Source: Fusarium oxysporum f. sp. lycopersici 4287 (taxonomy: Eukaryota > Ascomycota > Sordariomycetes > Hypocreales > Nectriaceae). From it: a stretch of DNA of 64,000 nt. A model generated the notes under the pieces. It saw nothing but the letters and a program-made list of their open reading frames with translations, did no database searches and had not been told where the DNA came from. Shown here piece after piece: positions 46,310 to 57,150 of this stretch. Location: NCBI RefSeq assembly GCF_000149955.1, contig NC_031000.1, positions 1,563,163 to 1,627,162 on the forward strand, in the 5' to 3' direction. Positions within the stretch are counted from its first letter, which is position 1; every line of letters begins with the position of its first letter. The translations under genes and the position numbers were made by a program.

Positions 46310-46990
46310 TTAAGCCTGGTTCTGATTCTCTTGGAAATTCTTCATGGCGTGCCTCTTGCACCAGGGCCAGTACTTCTTCTCAGACCATATTGCCAATCTT
46401 TGCAGAACCTTGATGATCTGACATATTCCCTTCAGTCCGGTCGTTGACTCGAAGGTTACCTTATTCCAAATCAACGTTTCCCTGTCCCCCTTCTGGTTCA
46501 TTATTTCCTCGTTTGTCGCAGCTAAGAATGTCCAGTCATGACCTGCGTGATGATCGCTGGCAAGAAACAAAGCTCATCACGCGCGGCTTTCGAGTTTTCT
46601 ATGAGCGAGTCAAGGCGATTCCAGTGAGCTGCGAGCCATACGGTCTGTTGTTCCATGGCTGTTTGCCATTCTTCTCCTGTGAGCTTCGTCTCGATACTCA
46701 CGCTAATGGGGCAAGGACGCAATGGGGTAAACTCTGTATGATTGATAGACCCAGTCGACGAGGTTTGTGTTAACCCAGAGATGTCGTGTGCGGTTAGAGT
46801 TTTCTTAATCGACTTAATTACTAGACAAAAGTCGACTCTTTTCCTATGTTTTATCGCTTGTGAGTTTAAAGCATAAAAAGAAGAGATCTGCGCCGTCATT
46901 CTGTAATGTTTTAGTGTCCATTTACCCATGACGCCTCATTATCATTGACTCACGCATTGACATCGTCGATTAAGATCTCCGGATCTGCAG
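46310..46990 (-). pseudogene. PD-(D/E)XK nuclease-like fungal protein, broken
   Basis: Two minus frames make one protein: 46929-46545 ends VSIETKLTGEEWQTAMEQQT, VWLAAHWNRLDSLI and DELCFLPAIITQ; after one missing base near 46542 the frame 46541-46310 continues GHDWTFLAATNEE, TTGLKGICQIIKVLQRLAIW and YWPWCKRHAMKN. The Ile-Glu-Thr-Lys core and the GHDW..YWPW end are typical of a fungal family annotated as PD-(D/E)XK nuclease-like domain proteins, multicopy in Fusarium, of unknown role. Upstream, to about 46990, VNDNEASWVNGH suggests more of the N-terminal half with stops. Catalytic competence of the family itself is unproven. Confidence 0.65.
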
Positions 46991-47542
46991 TGTCGTTTGC
47001 AGCGTCTTGCTGGCATACATTATTTGCACAAAAATGAAAGTTAATACTAGCGTACTTGAGCGCCTACTCCATCAGAGTATAATGCACTGCGCAGTTCCAG
47101 CCGGCTTCAGAGGTTCTCGGTATTCGCGACGATGCTGTCCGCAACCGCGTCCATCGCGCCGTTTCGCGTCGCGTTGCGCCCCACTTGACTTTCCAAACGC
47201 TACCTCCACAATGTTAACAAAGATTGTCGGGCTTGCTCGAACCTGGTAGGTCTGCTCAACATTTTAGGCCGTTCGATTTTATTTTTAGGTAATCAATTAT
47301 CAATAGCACCTCTGCTCGACATTCTCAGCTGATACGAAAGATGGCCACTTGGGTACCCTGCCTCTCGCCAAAACGCCTTCCTATCTGCAACTCACTCGTG
47401 TGCGGTTATGCGAAAGCATCGCTCTAGCCCCATATTCATAAATTGGCACGACAGGATATAGACTAACTCTGTATCCACGAGCTCTTCACGGGAGATTTTA
47501 GTCCCTTATTTCTGATATTAAAGATAGCGATAACCACTAACA
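46991..47542. other. Gene-free stretch
   Basis: Possibly further decayed N-terminal sequence of the PD-(D/E)XK-like gene up to about 47240, but no frame could be held. Beyond that nothing is recognised. Confidence 0.3.
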
Positions 47543-48559
47543 TTAAACCTGCCAGTATGAGCCCCAAGCAACCTCATCCGCTTGATGTTCTTGCGGTCCC
47601 ACGTTGAGATATAGCCCTAGTTCACATTTGGTGAGGGAGAACGTTTGAACTGGTTGAGTAGAGACTATCGAATCAGACGGCATAGTGGCCTTTTGAATTG
47701 GTTCTAAACCCATGGCGAATATCTCGTCACTAATCTTCGATACCCCAGGTTCCTGCTGAAAAGAGTTCGTCCAGATAGGCGGGGAGCTGCCCGCCTCCAG
47801 ACCCCGCATGCTCAACTCTCCGGCGGTGTTGGCATCGCTTGGGCGCCTGTGGTCGGGGCTCCACGAACTGCCGTGGGTATCAAAGGCAGAAGGAGCGAGC
47901 ATCCCATCCGCGCACTTCTTCGCCTCATTCGCGATGTATTTCTGGATCAGAACGCAATTGCAGTCTGTATGCTGCAGTAATTGGGTCTTTAGGTAGTAGA
48001 TTTCGACCGTTAAAGAATCGAAACACGTCATGAGATAGCGGTTCCGGTCTTCCATGGCTTCTTCTCGAGAGGCGAGTGCTAAGGCTTTATCACGCTTACG
48101 GAGACGACACTTGTTCGCCGCCATGCGATTACGTTCCAGCACTCGGCGCCGGCGGGGATCCTTGGGAAGATCATCATCATCAAGCTCCTCCAGTTGACCC
48201 GCTACCTTCTGCTCTTTTGGCTGCTTCTTGGGTTTTCGGCCCCTTTTCCTTGGCTTGGGTGACTCCGCAGCCTGCCCAGAGGCACTGGACTCGAAAAGCG
48301 CCTCATTTGCTTGTGATTGTCTTCGGGTATGGGCCCGCCGGTTCAACTTCTTGTCTCCCATAACGGATGGCAGTATATTTTGCAGTATTTCGCTACCTCC
48401 GAGTTTCTTGAATTCCGCGGGCTGAGTCGGTAATGCGATGTAGGTGGACCCGACACCCACTTCCATGGGGACCAGGGAGGCATCAATTGCTTCCTTAAAG
48501 AATGAGCTGGCGCCTCTTTGGCTTGGCGTCGGCTGATATGTCATATGGTTTCGAGACAT
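47543..48559 (-). CDS. bZIP transcription factor
   Basis: A single exon encodes 338 residues. A basic AT-hook-like patch (KPRKRGRKPKKQPKEQK, residues about 102-118) precedes the acidic EELDDDDLPKD and the bZIP: basic region RRRRVLERNRMAANKCRLRKRDKA (with the N-x7-R signature NRMAANKCR) and a leucine zipper starting in AMEDRNRYLMTCFDSL and running through VEIYYLKTQLLQH. It is of the ATF/CREB-like type of fungal bZIPs. The C-terminal 110 residues are unstructured and end WGSYWQV. It binds DNA in the nucleus; targets are unknown. ATG at 48559 gives a plausible start. Its upstream DNA (49070-49640) resembles that of the SDR gene at 29661. Confidence 0.9.
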   Translation of the reverse strand: MSRNHMTYQPTPSQRGASSFFKEAIDASLVPMEVGVGSTYIALPTQPAEFKKLGGSEILQNILPSVMGDKKLNRRAHTRRQSQANEALFESSASGQAAESPKPRKRGRKPKKQPKEQKVAGQLEELDDDDLPKDPRRRRVLERNRMAANKCRLRKRDKALALASREEAMEDRNRYLMTCFDSLTVEIYYLKTQLLQHTDCNCVLIQKYIANEAKKCADGMLAPSAFDTHGSSWSPDHRRPSDANTAGELSMRGLEAGSSPPIWTNSFQQEPGVSKISDEIFAMGLEPIQKATMPSDSIVSTQPVQTFSLTKCELGLYLNVGPQEHQADEVAWGSYWQV

Positions 48560-49069
48560 TGGGGGAGCGGTACTCCTCCTGCAGGATGACGGGATGATTA
48601 GTACGGTGTGGTGGCGATAACTTCTGAGTGAGATTCGAAGGCAAGATCTCTCAGCGGTGAAGGACAGGACTATACGAAGATAATAGAAAATGACCCAGGT
48701 CCATGGATTGTAATTGCCAGTCCAGTTAATAAGCTGCGATGAGAGGTCTTCAAAGGCCTAGGATGACACCCTGGATATGGCAGAAGAGGGAATTCAAAGA
48801 GAATTGCCCAGGTGGGTGGCTCAAACGACATGAGTAGGGTACAGGAGGATCAAGGAGGATGCGAGGATTAAATATGGCAGTTTTCACAAGCAACTAACAG
48901 ACCAGACTGCGGTACCGGGCGCAGTGCGCAAAAGCTTATCTGTACCTAGCCAGGAACACAGAATCAGCAGAGGCTAAGCTTAGGACAACCAGGACATGAG
49001 CAGAAAACAGACTTTGCTCGTGGGAGGGGATGTTCAAACGCCCATCTTCGAAACCCGATGAGATCAAAA

Positions 49070-49640
49070 ATTCCTTTGTTTGAGGAGGTGAACTATGCGG
49101 CCATGATTGGCCAATCTGCCGAGGACTTTGGAGCCCAGTCATTAGTCATCATCCTTGCGTTGAGTCTCGAGGGACAGGCAATTTCACTGGGCCAATAAAA
49201 CACACAGAATCATGCATGTAGAATTGCTCGACTTGCTTGAAGCTCTTGGAGTTCTGATATGTAGTGGCCTGAACGGGCACCAACGAGGTTGCGAAGGTGG
49301 GAAATGGGTGGGCGGTTTACGGTATGCGCAGGCATGTGATTGTGCTTGGACTTTTGGGGACGAGGGTTCTGTATAGAGGATAACCGGACACGCCAGCTCA
49401 CCGGAAGGCTCCGAGTTGGGGGGCAGATGAGGATACGGCCGGGAGCGTCTTGTCCGTAGTTCTCATCCGACGTGTAATGCGGGGAATTGGAGGGGTACCA
49501 CGTTCTCTTAATGGGAATTAGCGCCAGCTTCTTACCTCTAAGTTTCAGCCATTAGCGTCATATTTTCACTCGATCTCCTGATACCACATACACTCTGTGT
49601 TGGAGCCATGGAGAGCATCGGACGTCTGCTATGTGGTAGT
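49070..49640. repeat. Upstream DNA shared with 29945-30540, copy B
   Basis: Partner of the segment at 29945-30540. The palindrome ATTGGCCAAT is at 49106-49115, about 550 bp upstream of the bZIP start. It contains CCAAT boxes in both orientations, which in fungi can bind the Hap complex; use as a promoter is only inferred. Confidence 0.7.
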
Positions 49641-50635
49641 TGATGACCAGTGGGTGCTCTTGCCGGTTGCTCTTGAGGCTCCGCAGACACTGTGGATCGT
49701 CAATTTGTCGGCTTCAGTCGGAGGTGACATAGCGCATAAGATCGCGCCGTGGATAACTCAAAGTCTGCGCAAGCTAGTCGTGCGTTCTTAATGACATCTT
49801 TTTTACTGGTGGTCACTGCATATGCAACCTGTGCCATCGACATCATAAGTGCGTTTTCCACATGTTGAATCCTGGCGCGGGCGAATCGTCGTATTGCAAT
49901 TAACAAACAGTGGGAACGAGATTTTTGGAAACAGCAGCCACAAAAGAACTCAATGGGTTTCAACCGTTCGTTGCATCTACACCCGCATTGTTTTGACTCG
50001 AGGGAGCAAGTCACGAACACCACGCGTCCACCAACGACAGCGACGATATCTGAGCAGCAGTACAACCCATGGGAGTGCGACGGCGGAGCCCAAATCTTCG
50101 AGTGTCGCCAAAATGCTCCACTTTTACTGCGTAGTGAATTCTTTCTGCGTCATCGTCATCTCCGCTCCCGGCCCATATCCAGCGTCTCTGGCCTGCTATA
50201 CCGAGTACGGCTTATAGGCCATGGCAAGGTGGCTCGAAACTCTCCGACCGGTCTGCAACGGTACCGCAGGATAAGTTTCCCAGCAGTATCCCTGATATCC
50301 GGGAGTGGTTAACATGTGAATATGACTGATTGCCAAGATGAAGAGGGGCTTTTCGCTGTAAACTAACACCTTGAAGAGAGTGCCATTCATGATGTCACTC
50401 TATCGCTTTCATGGCGTAGCCACTCCTCTCTCCTCTTCAATCTCGATTGCTATGGGCCGTTATTGGCACGGCGCCACGCCCAAGTTGTTAGGATCTCAAC
50501 CTTCCTTTTCTCGCCAACGGTCGTACACACCGGAGCTGCCCTCGAGATCAGGGGCGAATTCTAACAACCCAAGAAACCGGAGCTTTCATTACACCTCAAA
50601 ACGAGCAGCCTGGATATACCCCTGTATGACGTGGG
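49641..50635. other. Unclear stretch upstream of the Reg1-like pseudogene
   Basis: The overlapping ORFs at 49700-50312 are mutually inconsistent and show no known motif. Near 50570-50635 a frame with KPELSLHLKTSSL could be an N-terminal piece of the following gene, but it is not joined by a clear splice. Confidence 0.25.
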
Positions 50636-52376
50636 GTGTGTAGGAGGCAGATCTATGAACCATCTATCCAGATGGTCGCTCTATCCTCCTCCGAAGGGAG
50701 CAGCTACTTTATTTTCTCGGAAATGGAAGAATGCCATTCTCCCTCGCAACTGGCGGGCAGGACAACGACGTCTCAGTCTGGAGCAGACCCAACGAGCGAC
50801 CCATGCTATCAGTCTCTTGAACATCCAGACACCGCAGCCTCTTCAGCTTCCTCGCCGCCTCGTATGTACGGCGAACCAATGGATATGTCCTGTTCCTTGA
50901 CACCATTTGGGGTATTTCCACCCCATCCAATTATAATGAAGGAATTCACCAGGTCATCGGCAGAGCACGCTTGGTTACCCCAATTTCAGAAGGACGGTTT
51001 CTTTGTAGCACCGGACGATGGCCTGGAACGCCGGCCGGATCTCAAGGCGGGCGACTCGTACTACGCCTCGTCTGTTGAAAATGATAATCCGGCTGGTACG
51101 TCAACATAGGGTTCGCCAGAATTAGGAAAGTTCCACGAGCGCGCTGAAGTTAGCACTGCTATTGACGCCCAGCCGTGGAGGAATATCGGCTACCTTTCTC
51201 ATAGCTGGAAGGAGGAAGAAATCATGTTATCATGGAAATATGTTACCAGCCGCCGAGGAGAGGACCCAAATAGCGCCCGTTTAGAGAATGCATGCTGGAG
51301 AACATGGACAAAATACAAAAATAACCTGAAGACTGTGTCTCCTGAAACGCTCAACTGGTAGGGACATGACGGAATTAGGCACGAATATCAAGCTAACTTT
51401 GTGCAGGCAGAAAAATAGTGAAGTGAGTTGGCTGTATGGGCCCGTTCAGCAAGGTGCTAGCAAGATCTACTGTACACACACTGGACCTTCCGGTGCCTCA
51501 TTGCTCCAGCCCAACTCACTAGTCAACACTAACAGGAAGACTATCCTGAAGAAAAGGAGCATATCAGATATCATCCTTACCCCAGCAGGCAACCCCAGTG
51601 GCCCAGGTGAGGCAGAAAGACAGCCGGCGATTAAGAGAGCTTTCCTTTGATCGCGCAGTGACGATGGATCACAATATATTCCCCCTCCCTTAGATGCCAA
51701 TGAGCCATGATACCTCTAGTATGCTGCCATCGTCAGCATACAGTGGGATCTCATCGCCAGGTGTTGAGCGTAAACACATCCACTTCAATTATGAAGTCGA
51801 GCAATGTATCGCCGTTGAAGTTAAATACGACGACGACGACGATGACGACGACTGCGATATCAGTACCGATACCAATTCCGAAGACGGAATCATAATGAAG
51901 CTGGACAGGTCGCGAAAGCCGGCGAAGGAGGGCAATTCAGTGCTCTTTGATAGAAAGACGATCGCGATGCTTCCATCAACAACATTGAAACATCGAGAAC
52001 ATGTACAAGTCCCAGAAATGGTCATACGCTACACCTCTAGCGCCTTACATAGTCATCGTGTTTCGCCATTCTTACCACAAGAGGCATCTCGTCCACCTAA
52101 AGGGCCAGGTAGATTCTCCGAGAATTTAATTGATGCCGATACAAACTCAAGCTGGTACACATCTGGGAGTTTCGAAGAACATGATCCCATCATATTACTT
52201 CTACAGACAGCTTGACTGCCGAGCCAGCTGGCATGCGTCGCACACAGTCTGGCATGTTAATACCGTATGGGGAAGCGGTTGTATGTTCAAACAAAGGGAT
52301 GTTTTGTCGCGTTATTGACACCGTTAAAACAGTCAGGGATATGGCCTACGTTATTTGGAATAGTAGCTGGAGATGA
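50636..52376 (+). pseudogene. Reg1-like protein phosphatase 1 regulatory subunit (GATA-like/DUF1752 region), broken
   Basis: Parts in order: an N-terminal Ser/Pro-rich piece (50636-51104), a TAG stop at 51106-51108, then in the same frame GSPELGKFHERAEVS, IGYLSHSWKEEEIMLSWKYV and ARLENACWRTWTKYKNNL, the conserved DUF1752 block. A 49-bp intron (51358-51406) leads to QKNSEVSWLYGPVQ and KKRSISDIILTP. After a stop near 51650 and a shift near 51690 the frame gives RKHIHFNYEVEQCIAVEVKY, whose KHIHF fits the RVxF docking motif for PP1, an acidic D-run, and KTIAMLPSTTLKHR. A last shift near 52195 gives SLTAEPAGMRRTQSG and RVIDTVKTVRDMAYVIWNSS. This layout is that of fungal Reg1-type proteins, which bring PP1 to glucose-repression targets. 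At least one nonsense and two frame changes make it a pseudogene or heavily mis-sequenced. Confidence 0.8.
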
Positions 52377-52938
52377 AGCTTGGAACGATGGAGACATTGT
52401 TACCTCTTGAAATGACGACTCTCTTTCCTTCCTTGCCAGGCTATCTCTATTGTGAGCGTAGCTGCTGGCGTGCCAGTGCGAAGCCACCAGGGTATCGTAA
52501 TGTATATTCCTGTGGGAGCACTGAGCTGCCTGCTTAAGTCTAGCCGTCCCTGTTTGGCGCTGTTGCCGGCCGTGTCACCCTTGCTCCGTCCTAGCGTACC
52601 GGCAGGTTGAAACGAGTTAACACATGGGCTTAAAGAGCGTTGAAATCAAGGGCAGGGATCGCTTTGTAGAAAACGAACGTGATTATCCATAGACAAAGCA
52701 TTGTGTCCCCTAGCTGTCAGTTTATACGAGATTACCCTCACAAATGTGACATATCCTAGTTGAATGATAGAGCAAACTACCGCAATCGTATGTTATTCTG
52801 AAAGAAGGCCACGGGTCGCATATTCTTCTTACATATAAATCCATATAGTTGAGATCAATACATGCAAGAGAGCCGAAATATATTATAAGAATACTCTTAG
52901 CAGTAAAGTAGTTCCTTACTACCTAATATTAAATAGAT
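52377..52938. other. Gene-free stretch
   Basis: No supported feature; the last 120 bp are AT-rich. Confidence 0.4.
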
Positions 52939-53187
52939 CTAATATTGGCGGCTCTTGCTAATAGCACTCTCTGCCAAAGTTGCCATGCTTGACAAGACCT
53001 TTCTCAGCGCATCCGCCACACGTTCAAACTGTTCGTCTGTCATGGCATAAGGAGGTGTTAGAAGCAGATAATGCTTGTTTGTGCTCACCCATAACACGAG
53101 CCCATACTCGAGTAAAACCTTCTGCTCAATATCCGTTGCAATGTCGGAGATCAGATCGATGCCCAACATGACACCAGTTCCGCGCAC
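52939..53187 (-). pseudogene. Class-III-like aminotransferase, C-terminal fragment
   Basis: The 82-residue frame reads RGTGVMLGIDLISDIATDIE, YGLVLWVSTNKHYLLLTPPY and AMTDEQFERVADALRKVLSS, which is the C-terminal small domain of PLP-dependent aminotransferases of fold type I (class III pattern: allowing-GLVL, LLLTPP and a final helix). The PLP-binding lysine domain is absent. The M at 53187 is internal. No other exon was found upstream within a plausible distance. Confidence 0.6.
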
Positions 53188-54054
53188 TTGCTGTTACCAC
53201 ATGTAGTTCCGTCGCACTGATGTCGATTGTTTGTCTGTCAGACTATTTTTGTTCACAAGGACTGCAACAGTTGATGGAAGAATGCACTACCTTTACCTTT
53301 CGCTTTCTGCAGTCTGGATATGCATGTTAGCTTCCTCGCCAATGCATCAGGCTTGCATCTGGTAGACGCACTATTACAGGCTATGCCGACTAGCCGACGC
53401 TTGCGTGGCAGCTCCAAACTAGTTGAAGTACCTGCTTGGTCGGCGCATCGATCATTCCGTCAGCGTGCAGTTTTAGGTGCGAGCGTGGGCAGGTGTCTCT
53501 TAGCAGGTATCATTCTGTTTAATAGCAGAAACCATACTGTAACTCTACCTGGCTCTGTAGGCCTAACTTACTCTGCCGTGCACGTATGATCATAAGGAAA
53601 AACGATATACTGAGAGGTATTTGGGCGGAGGTCGGAAACCAAATAGTAGCTCCGTGATTCATTCCTCTGGGGGGGTTGTCCCGGGCTGGCCTAGGCCAAT
53701 TTGTTGGTCATGGCCTTATGACATGACGTGATAGATTGGGCTTAGATTGGGACCACATGTATGTAAATATTCGAGAACTGAACCAAGTGGATTATATACA
53801 GCAACTTTCAGTGGCCTATTACTAACGCAGGACATCGCTCAGGGTAAGACTATTCAAGAGTATATCACTAAAGTCGTTTCTCGGAGACTTCTGTGATTAA
53901 TTTACAACACACTATACCCAATTAATGCCGGGCTTGTCTCTAGCCATAGCCTCACCACGCTATGATCGGGCGCCAACTGGCACCCAGCCAGGAAGGTCGT
54001 GTTAATATCATCACGATGACGTCACAATTCTGCCTAGACTTAGGGTAATTTGCA
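53188..54054. other. Gene-free stretch with transposon-derived traces
   Basis: No ORF is convincing. The ORF at 53320-53589 has no motif. The last part is probably decayed sequence of the pogo/Fot-like element whose C-terminus follows. Confidence 0.35.
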
Positions 54055-54171
54055 ATGGCGGTGGCCAAGGAGGGTCGGCGACAGGAAAGGGTTAAGCGTT
54101 GTGGAACATACGGCAAGACTGGTCATAATAAAAGAACATGCCAAATAGTTATTAACACCTTTAGGCAATAG
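54055..54171 (+). pseudogene. C-terminal zinc-knuckle end of a Fot/pogo-like transposase
   Basis: The short frame VAKEGRRQERVKRCGTYGKT and GHNKRTCQ ends at a stop. It matches the CCHC tail (CGxCGKxGHNxRTC) of fungal DDE transposases of the pogo/Fot group, here with Tyr in place of the second Cys. Nothing else of the transposase is readable upstream. Confidence 0.6.
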
Positions 54172-54603
54172 TACAGCGCTCTATTAAATAATTAAATGTC
54201 ATGTTGTGATGTTATTCTATATTTTACAGTGAGCATCTTATCCTTTCCGACTCCCTTGTATATCCGACTCGCTTGTCACATACGTTATAGGCTTAAATGG
54301 AAAATGGCGAGTGGGCCCATGCCCCACAAGTAATGTGAAGAAAATGACTAATCTCTCCCTGTCACTCATCCAACCAATCAACGCGTTTAATGTTCTCGCC
54401 ACTCATCTAGGCGTCAACTCACTCTTCACTAGACGTGGAATCACCTCTCTAGCACCTCAGAAAGGCTGGTTGGCCTCTGGCAACGGGTCTTCTCGGGGGA
54501 CTGTCCTGCGTGTTAGTTACGGCATCAGCCACAAATTCATGTCTCACTGGGAGGATTTTGCAGTGAGCGTTACAAAAGGAGTCCTGCTTTCCCGGCAATC
54601 ACA
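54172..54603. other. Leader region of the three-exon gene
   Basis: An ORF at 54311-54652 overlaps the start of the next gene in another frame and is not supported. A GTATATCCGACTCGCTTGTC word near 54256-54275 could be a decayed terminal repeat of the Fot-like element. Confidence 0.3.
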
Positions 54604-56608
54604 ATGCCAACCCCGGACTCTCGACACATACTTGAGCGGGCCACCGAGTTGATTGAGGCGTGGTGTATAGACTTCGGAGCAATCAAATCCCCGCATCAGG
54701 CGTATCAAGAGCAGGTGGCGGCTGCGGGAGTGAATATCGACGAGGTATTCAACAGTCTGTCCACTTGTACTAAACCTTCCATCCAGTTAGCCCTTCAGAA
54801 ACAGCTTACCGAATACTATGACCGGCTAAGGGAACTGCAACTGAACCACGATAGGACGATAGGACAGCAACAGGAACGCTATAAGGAAATCCTCGATGCC
54901 GCTATGAAGCAGCTCTGTGACAAGCTGAACACGGTAATTGAGCCATGCAAGACATTGAAACCTTTCCCGAAGGTCGCAAATCCACAATCCAACCAAGGCC
55001 AGATTATCAGTTCATCGGACAGCCCGGAGAGACGTAACCCAGTGTTCAACGCGGATACGCAAACAGACCTGGAGCAGAGCGTTATCTACGTCTGCGTGGT
55101 GAGTATTCTGTGCCCTGTGTTGACCCTAGACTTCTGTTGACATATATAGCATGACGAGGCACAGTGTCTGGATTCCGTCCCTAGTAGACGGAAACGCCGC
55201 CATACTAGTGGAGTACAGACCCGTGGAAGGCCGGATAAGATGATGAAAAAACAGACTCTAGAGAATCAAGGTTGGCCTGACAAGGTCAGACCATGCGATA
55301 ATGGTCGAAAACGACAAAGAAAGTCTGCTGTGGAGGGTGTTAAACCAGTCTGTGGGCAGGTATGCCTCGTATTTCGGAAGAAGCTGAAGCAATGGCTAGC
55401 TGCCCTCGTCCTCCCAGACAACTTCAACGAGGCTGGCGTTGCCACCACTATCGCGAGCCTCGACTTGACGAAGGAAGTGGCGGAGTGCTGGGAACACATG
55501 CGCGAAACAGATGGAGTTCGTTGGCGGCAAGGCCACAACGAGACTGAGCCTGTAGTAGCTGAGCGGCAAGTTGCAATCGTGTATTTTGAAGGACCGAAGT
55601 TTCCAGAAAAATGCAGAACCGATTGGGTGTCCATCGAAGAACTGCATAAATACGACCCTGGACTTCACTCGTCTCTTATCCCTCACTCAAAAACGGTTCA
55701 TAAATTCTTAACTGGTAAGCTGGGAGCACAATCAGGCACAAAGGCTAAGCGAGTTAAGTTAGGAGTTACCAACGGTATGTCGTCCAGTAATATCAAAGGT
55801 CCTATTAGTCCATACCGATGAGTGTACTGACACCATATCTCAAGAGGCAGGCACCCAGAAGCAGCGAACCTCATACGGATCTACTACAGCATGCGAGACG
55901 ATTTCTCAAGACGACTGTCCTGTAAAGGGAAAGTTGGAGGATTTCGCAGATGTTGGCGAATCCCAGATCACGCCAGCCCCCTGTCCACATACAGATGTGC
56001 CAGCTATGAACCTACAAAAGAAGGACTGGTTGAACTCTGAATCTGGAAAGAGAGACTCGCCAAACGGCAGGATCGTCGGTTCACATAAAGATATTGGCGT
56101 CATACAAGCCGGTATGGACGACCTTATTCAACCCAACGCCATACCTAGAAGTGGTTTGTTGGCTACTGCTGACGGGTGTTGGGCAGCGTCCAGACCTAGT
56201 CAACAGCAGATGGCTGGACATGCACTGGTGGCGATGTCATCGACATCGGGGCCTCTCCCATCCATGCAACCTCTTCTGTCGCCTGTCCCGACTCTTCGCA
56301 GTGCTAGAGTTGCACGATCTGGGCATGTAATGGGGCGAGCAACGGGAAGAGAGGCTATAACTGAGTCTGTCAAATTACCAGGAGTCTTGCAGATGTTACA
56401 TGGCGATGCACCCGTTAGTTTGAGCTCTGGATGGAGGCAGAATCCGACGCTGAATACAAGGCCGCTTCAGCCCCAGCGGTTACTGTCCGGTCCTGACTCC
56501 TCGATCCCGAGTCTCTCGGAGACTGGTTTGAGATGGGCTTTGACTCCGCCAGTGACATCGCCGGAGACTAACCATTTGCCACCCAACAGCCGACGTACAC
56601 AGCAGTGA
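54604..56608 (+). CDS. Hypothetical protein, three exons
   Basis: Exons 54604-55098, 55150-55774 and 55845-56608 encode 627 residues. Introns are 51 bp (GTGAGT..TGTTGACAT..TATAG) and 70 bp (GTATGT..GTACTGACAC..CTCAAG), and both keep the frame, which supports a real gene. The N-terminal third is helical and coiled-coil-like (RATELIEAWCIDFGAIKSPH, LQKQLTEYYDRLRELQLNHD, RYKEILDAAMKQLCDKLN). The middle has a basic cluster (SRRKRRHTSGVQTRGRPDK), a possible nuclear signal or DNA contact, then a folded-looking block (CLVFRKKLKQWLAALVLPDN, TKEVAECWEHMRE, VAIVYFEGPKFPEKCRTDWV). The last third is low-complexity, rich in Ser, Pro and Gln. I do not recognise the family. It stands amid transposon remnants, and could itself be an element-borne or lineage-specific gene. 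Confidence 0.65.
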
Positions 56609-56830
56609 AGAAGTTTCCTGTGCTACCTCGTCCGACAGAGACAATATCATATCAACGATATCGCCTTCTTGACCCCCTACAACAGCCAGATGCAGAAACT
56701 TGAGGCGGCCCTCAGCAAGGAGTTTAGGATCTGCTTTAGCAGGAGGAGCTTGGGGACCCTAGCAGTCGAAGGATTCAGGAATGATTCAGAGGGGGGGAAA
56801 ACCTTACTTGAGCAGCATGACTTCCTCTAG
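56609..56830 (+). pseudogene. NFX1/ZNFX1-like helicase fragment
   Basis: Directly after the stop of the preceding gene, and in the same frame, the sequence reads FLCYLVRQRQYHINDIAFLT, PYNSQMQKLEAALSKEFRIC and SLGTLAVEGFRND. This matches the motif V region of Upf1-like superfamily 1 helicases (DIAxLTPYxxQxxKL), closest in my memory to fungal NFX1-zinc-finger (ZNFX1/Hrr1-like) helicases of RNA silencing. Only about 60 residues are present; a G-run follows and the frame ends at a TAG. Confidence 0.55.
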
Positions 56831-57150
56831 TGACTACGAGATTGTAGCGTTTATAACTTAACTAAATATAACGTGGTTTATGAAGGAAGTATGGGCAATA
56901 TTGCCAGACTGGCTGATTTTAAAGTTGACAACTTCAGCTGCGAACCGCCTGCGCGCCTGCGCGCCTGCAAGCGTACACACAGCTGGTACACAGAATACTA
57001 ATCTACATAGTCAGAGCCTCCATTTGGTATGGTTTTTATTTCATCACGACTTTTAAATAATTCACCATCTGGTGTTGAAGTCATCTGTTTACATCGGGGG
57101 TGGCTGGGTGTAGGGCGGGTGATTCCAGACTTTTGGCGTAACATTCTAAA

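Noticed and set aside
53320..53589. Plus ORF of 89 residues near the aminotransferase fragment
   Set aside because: No motif and no clear link to neighbours; likely chance.
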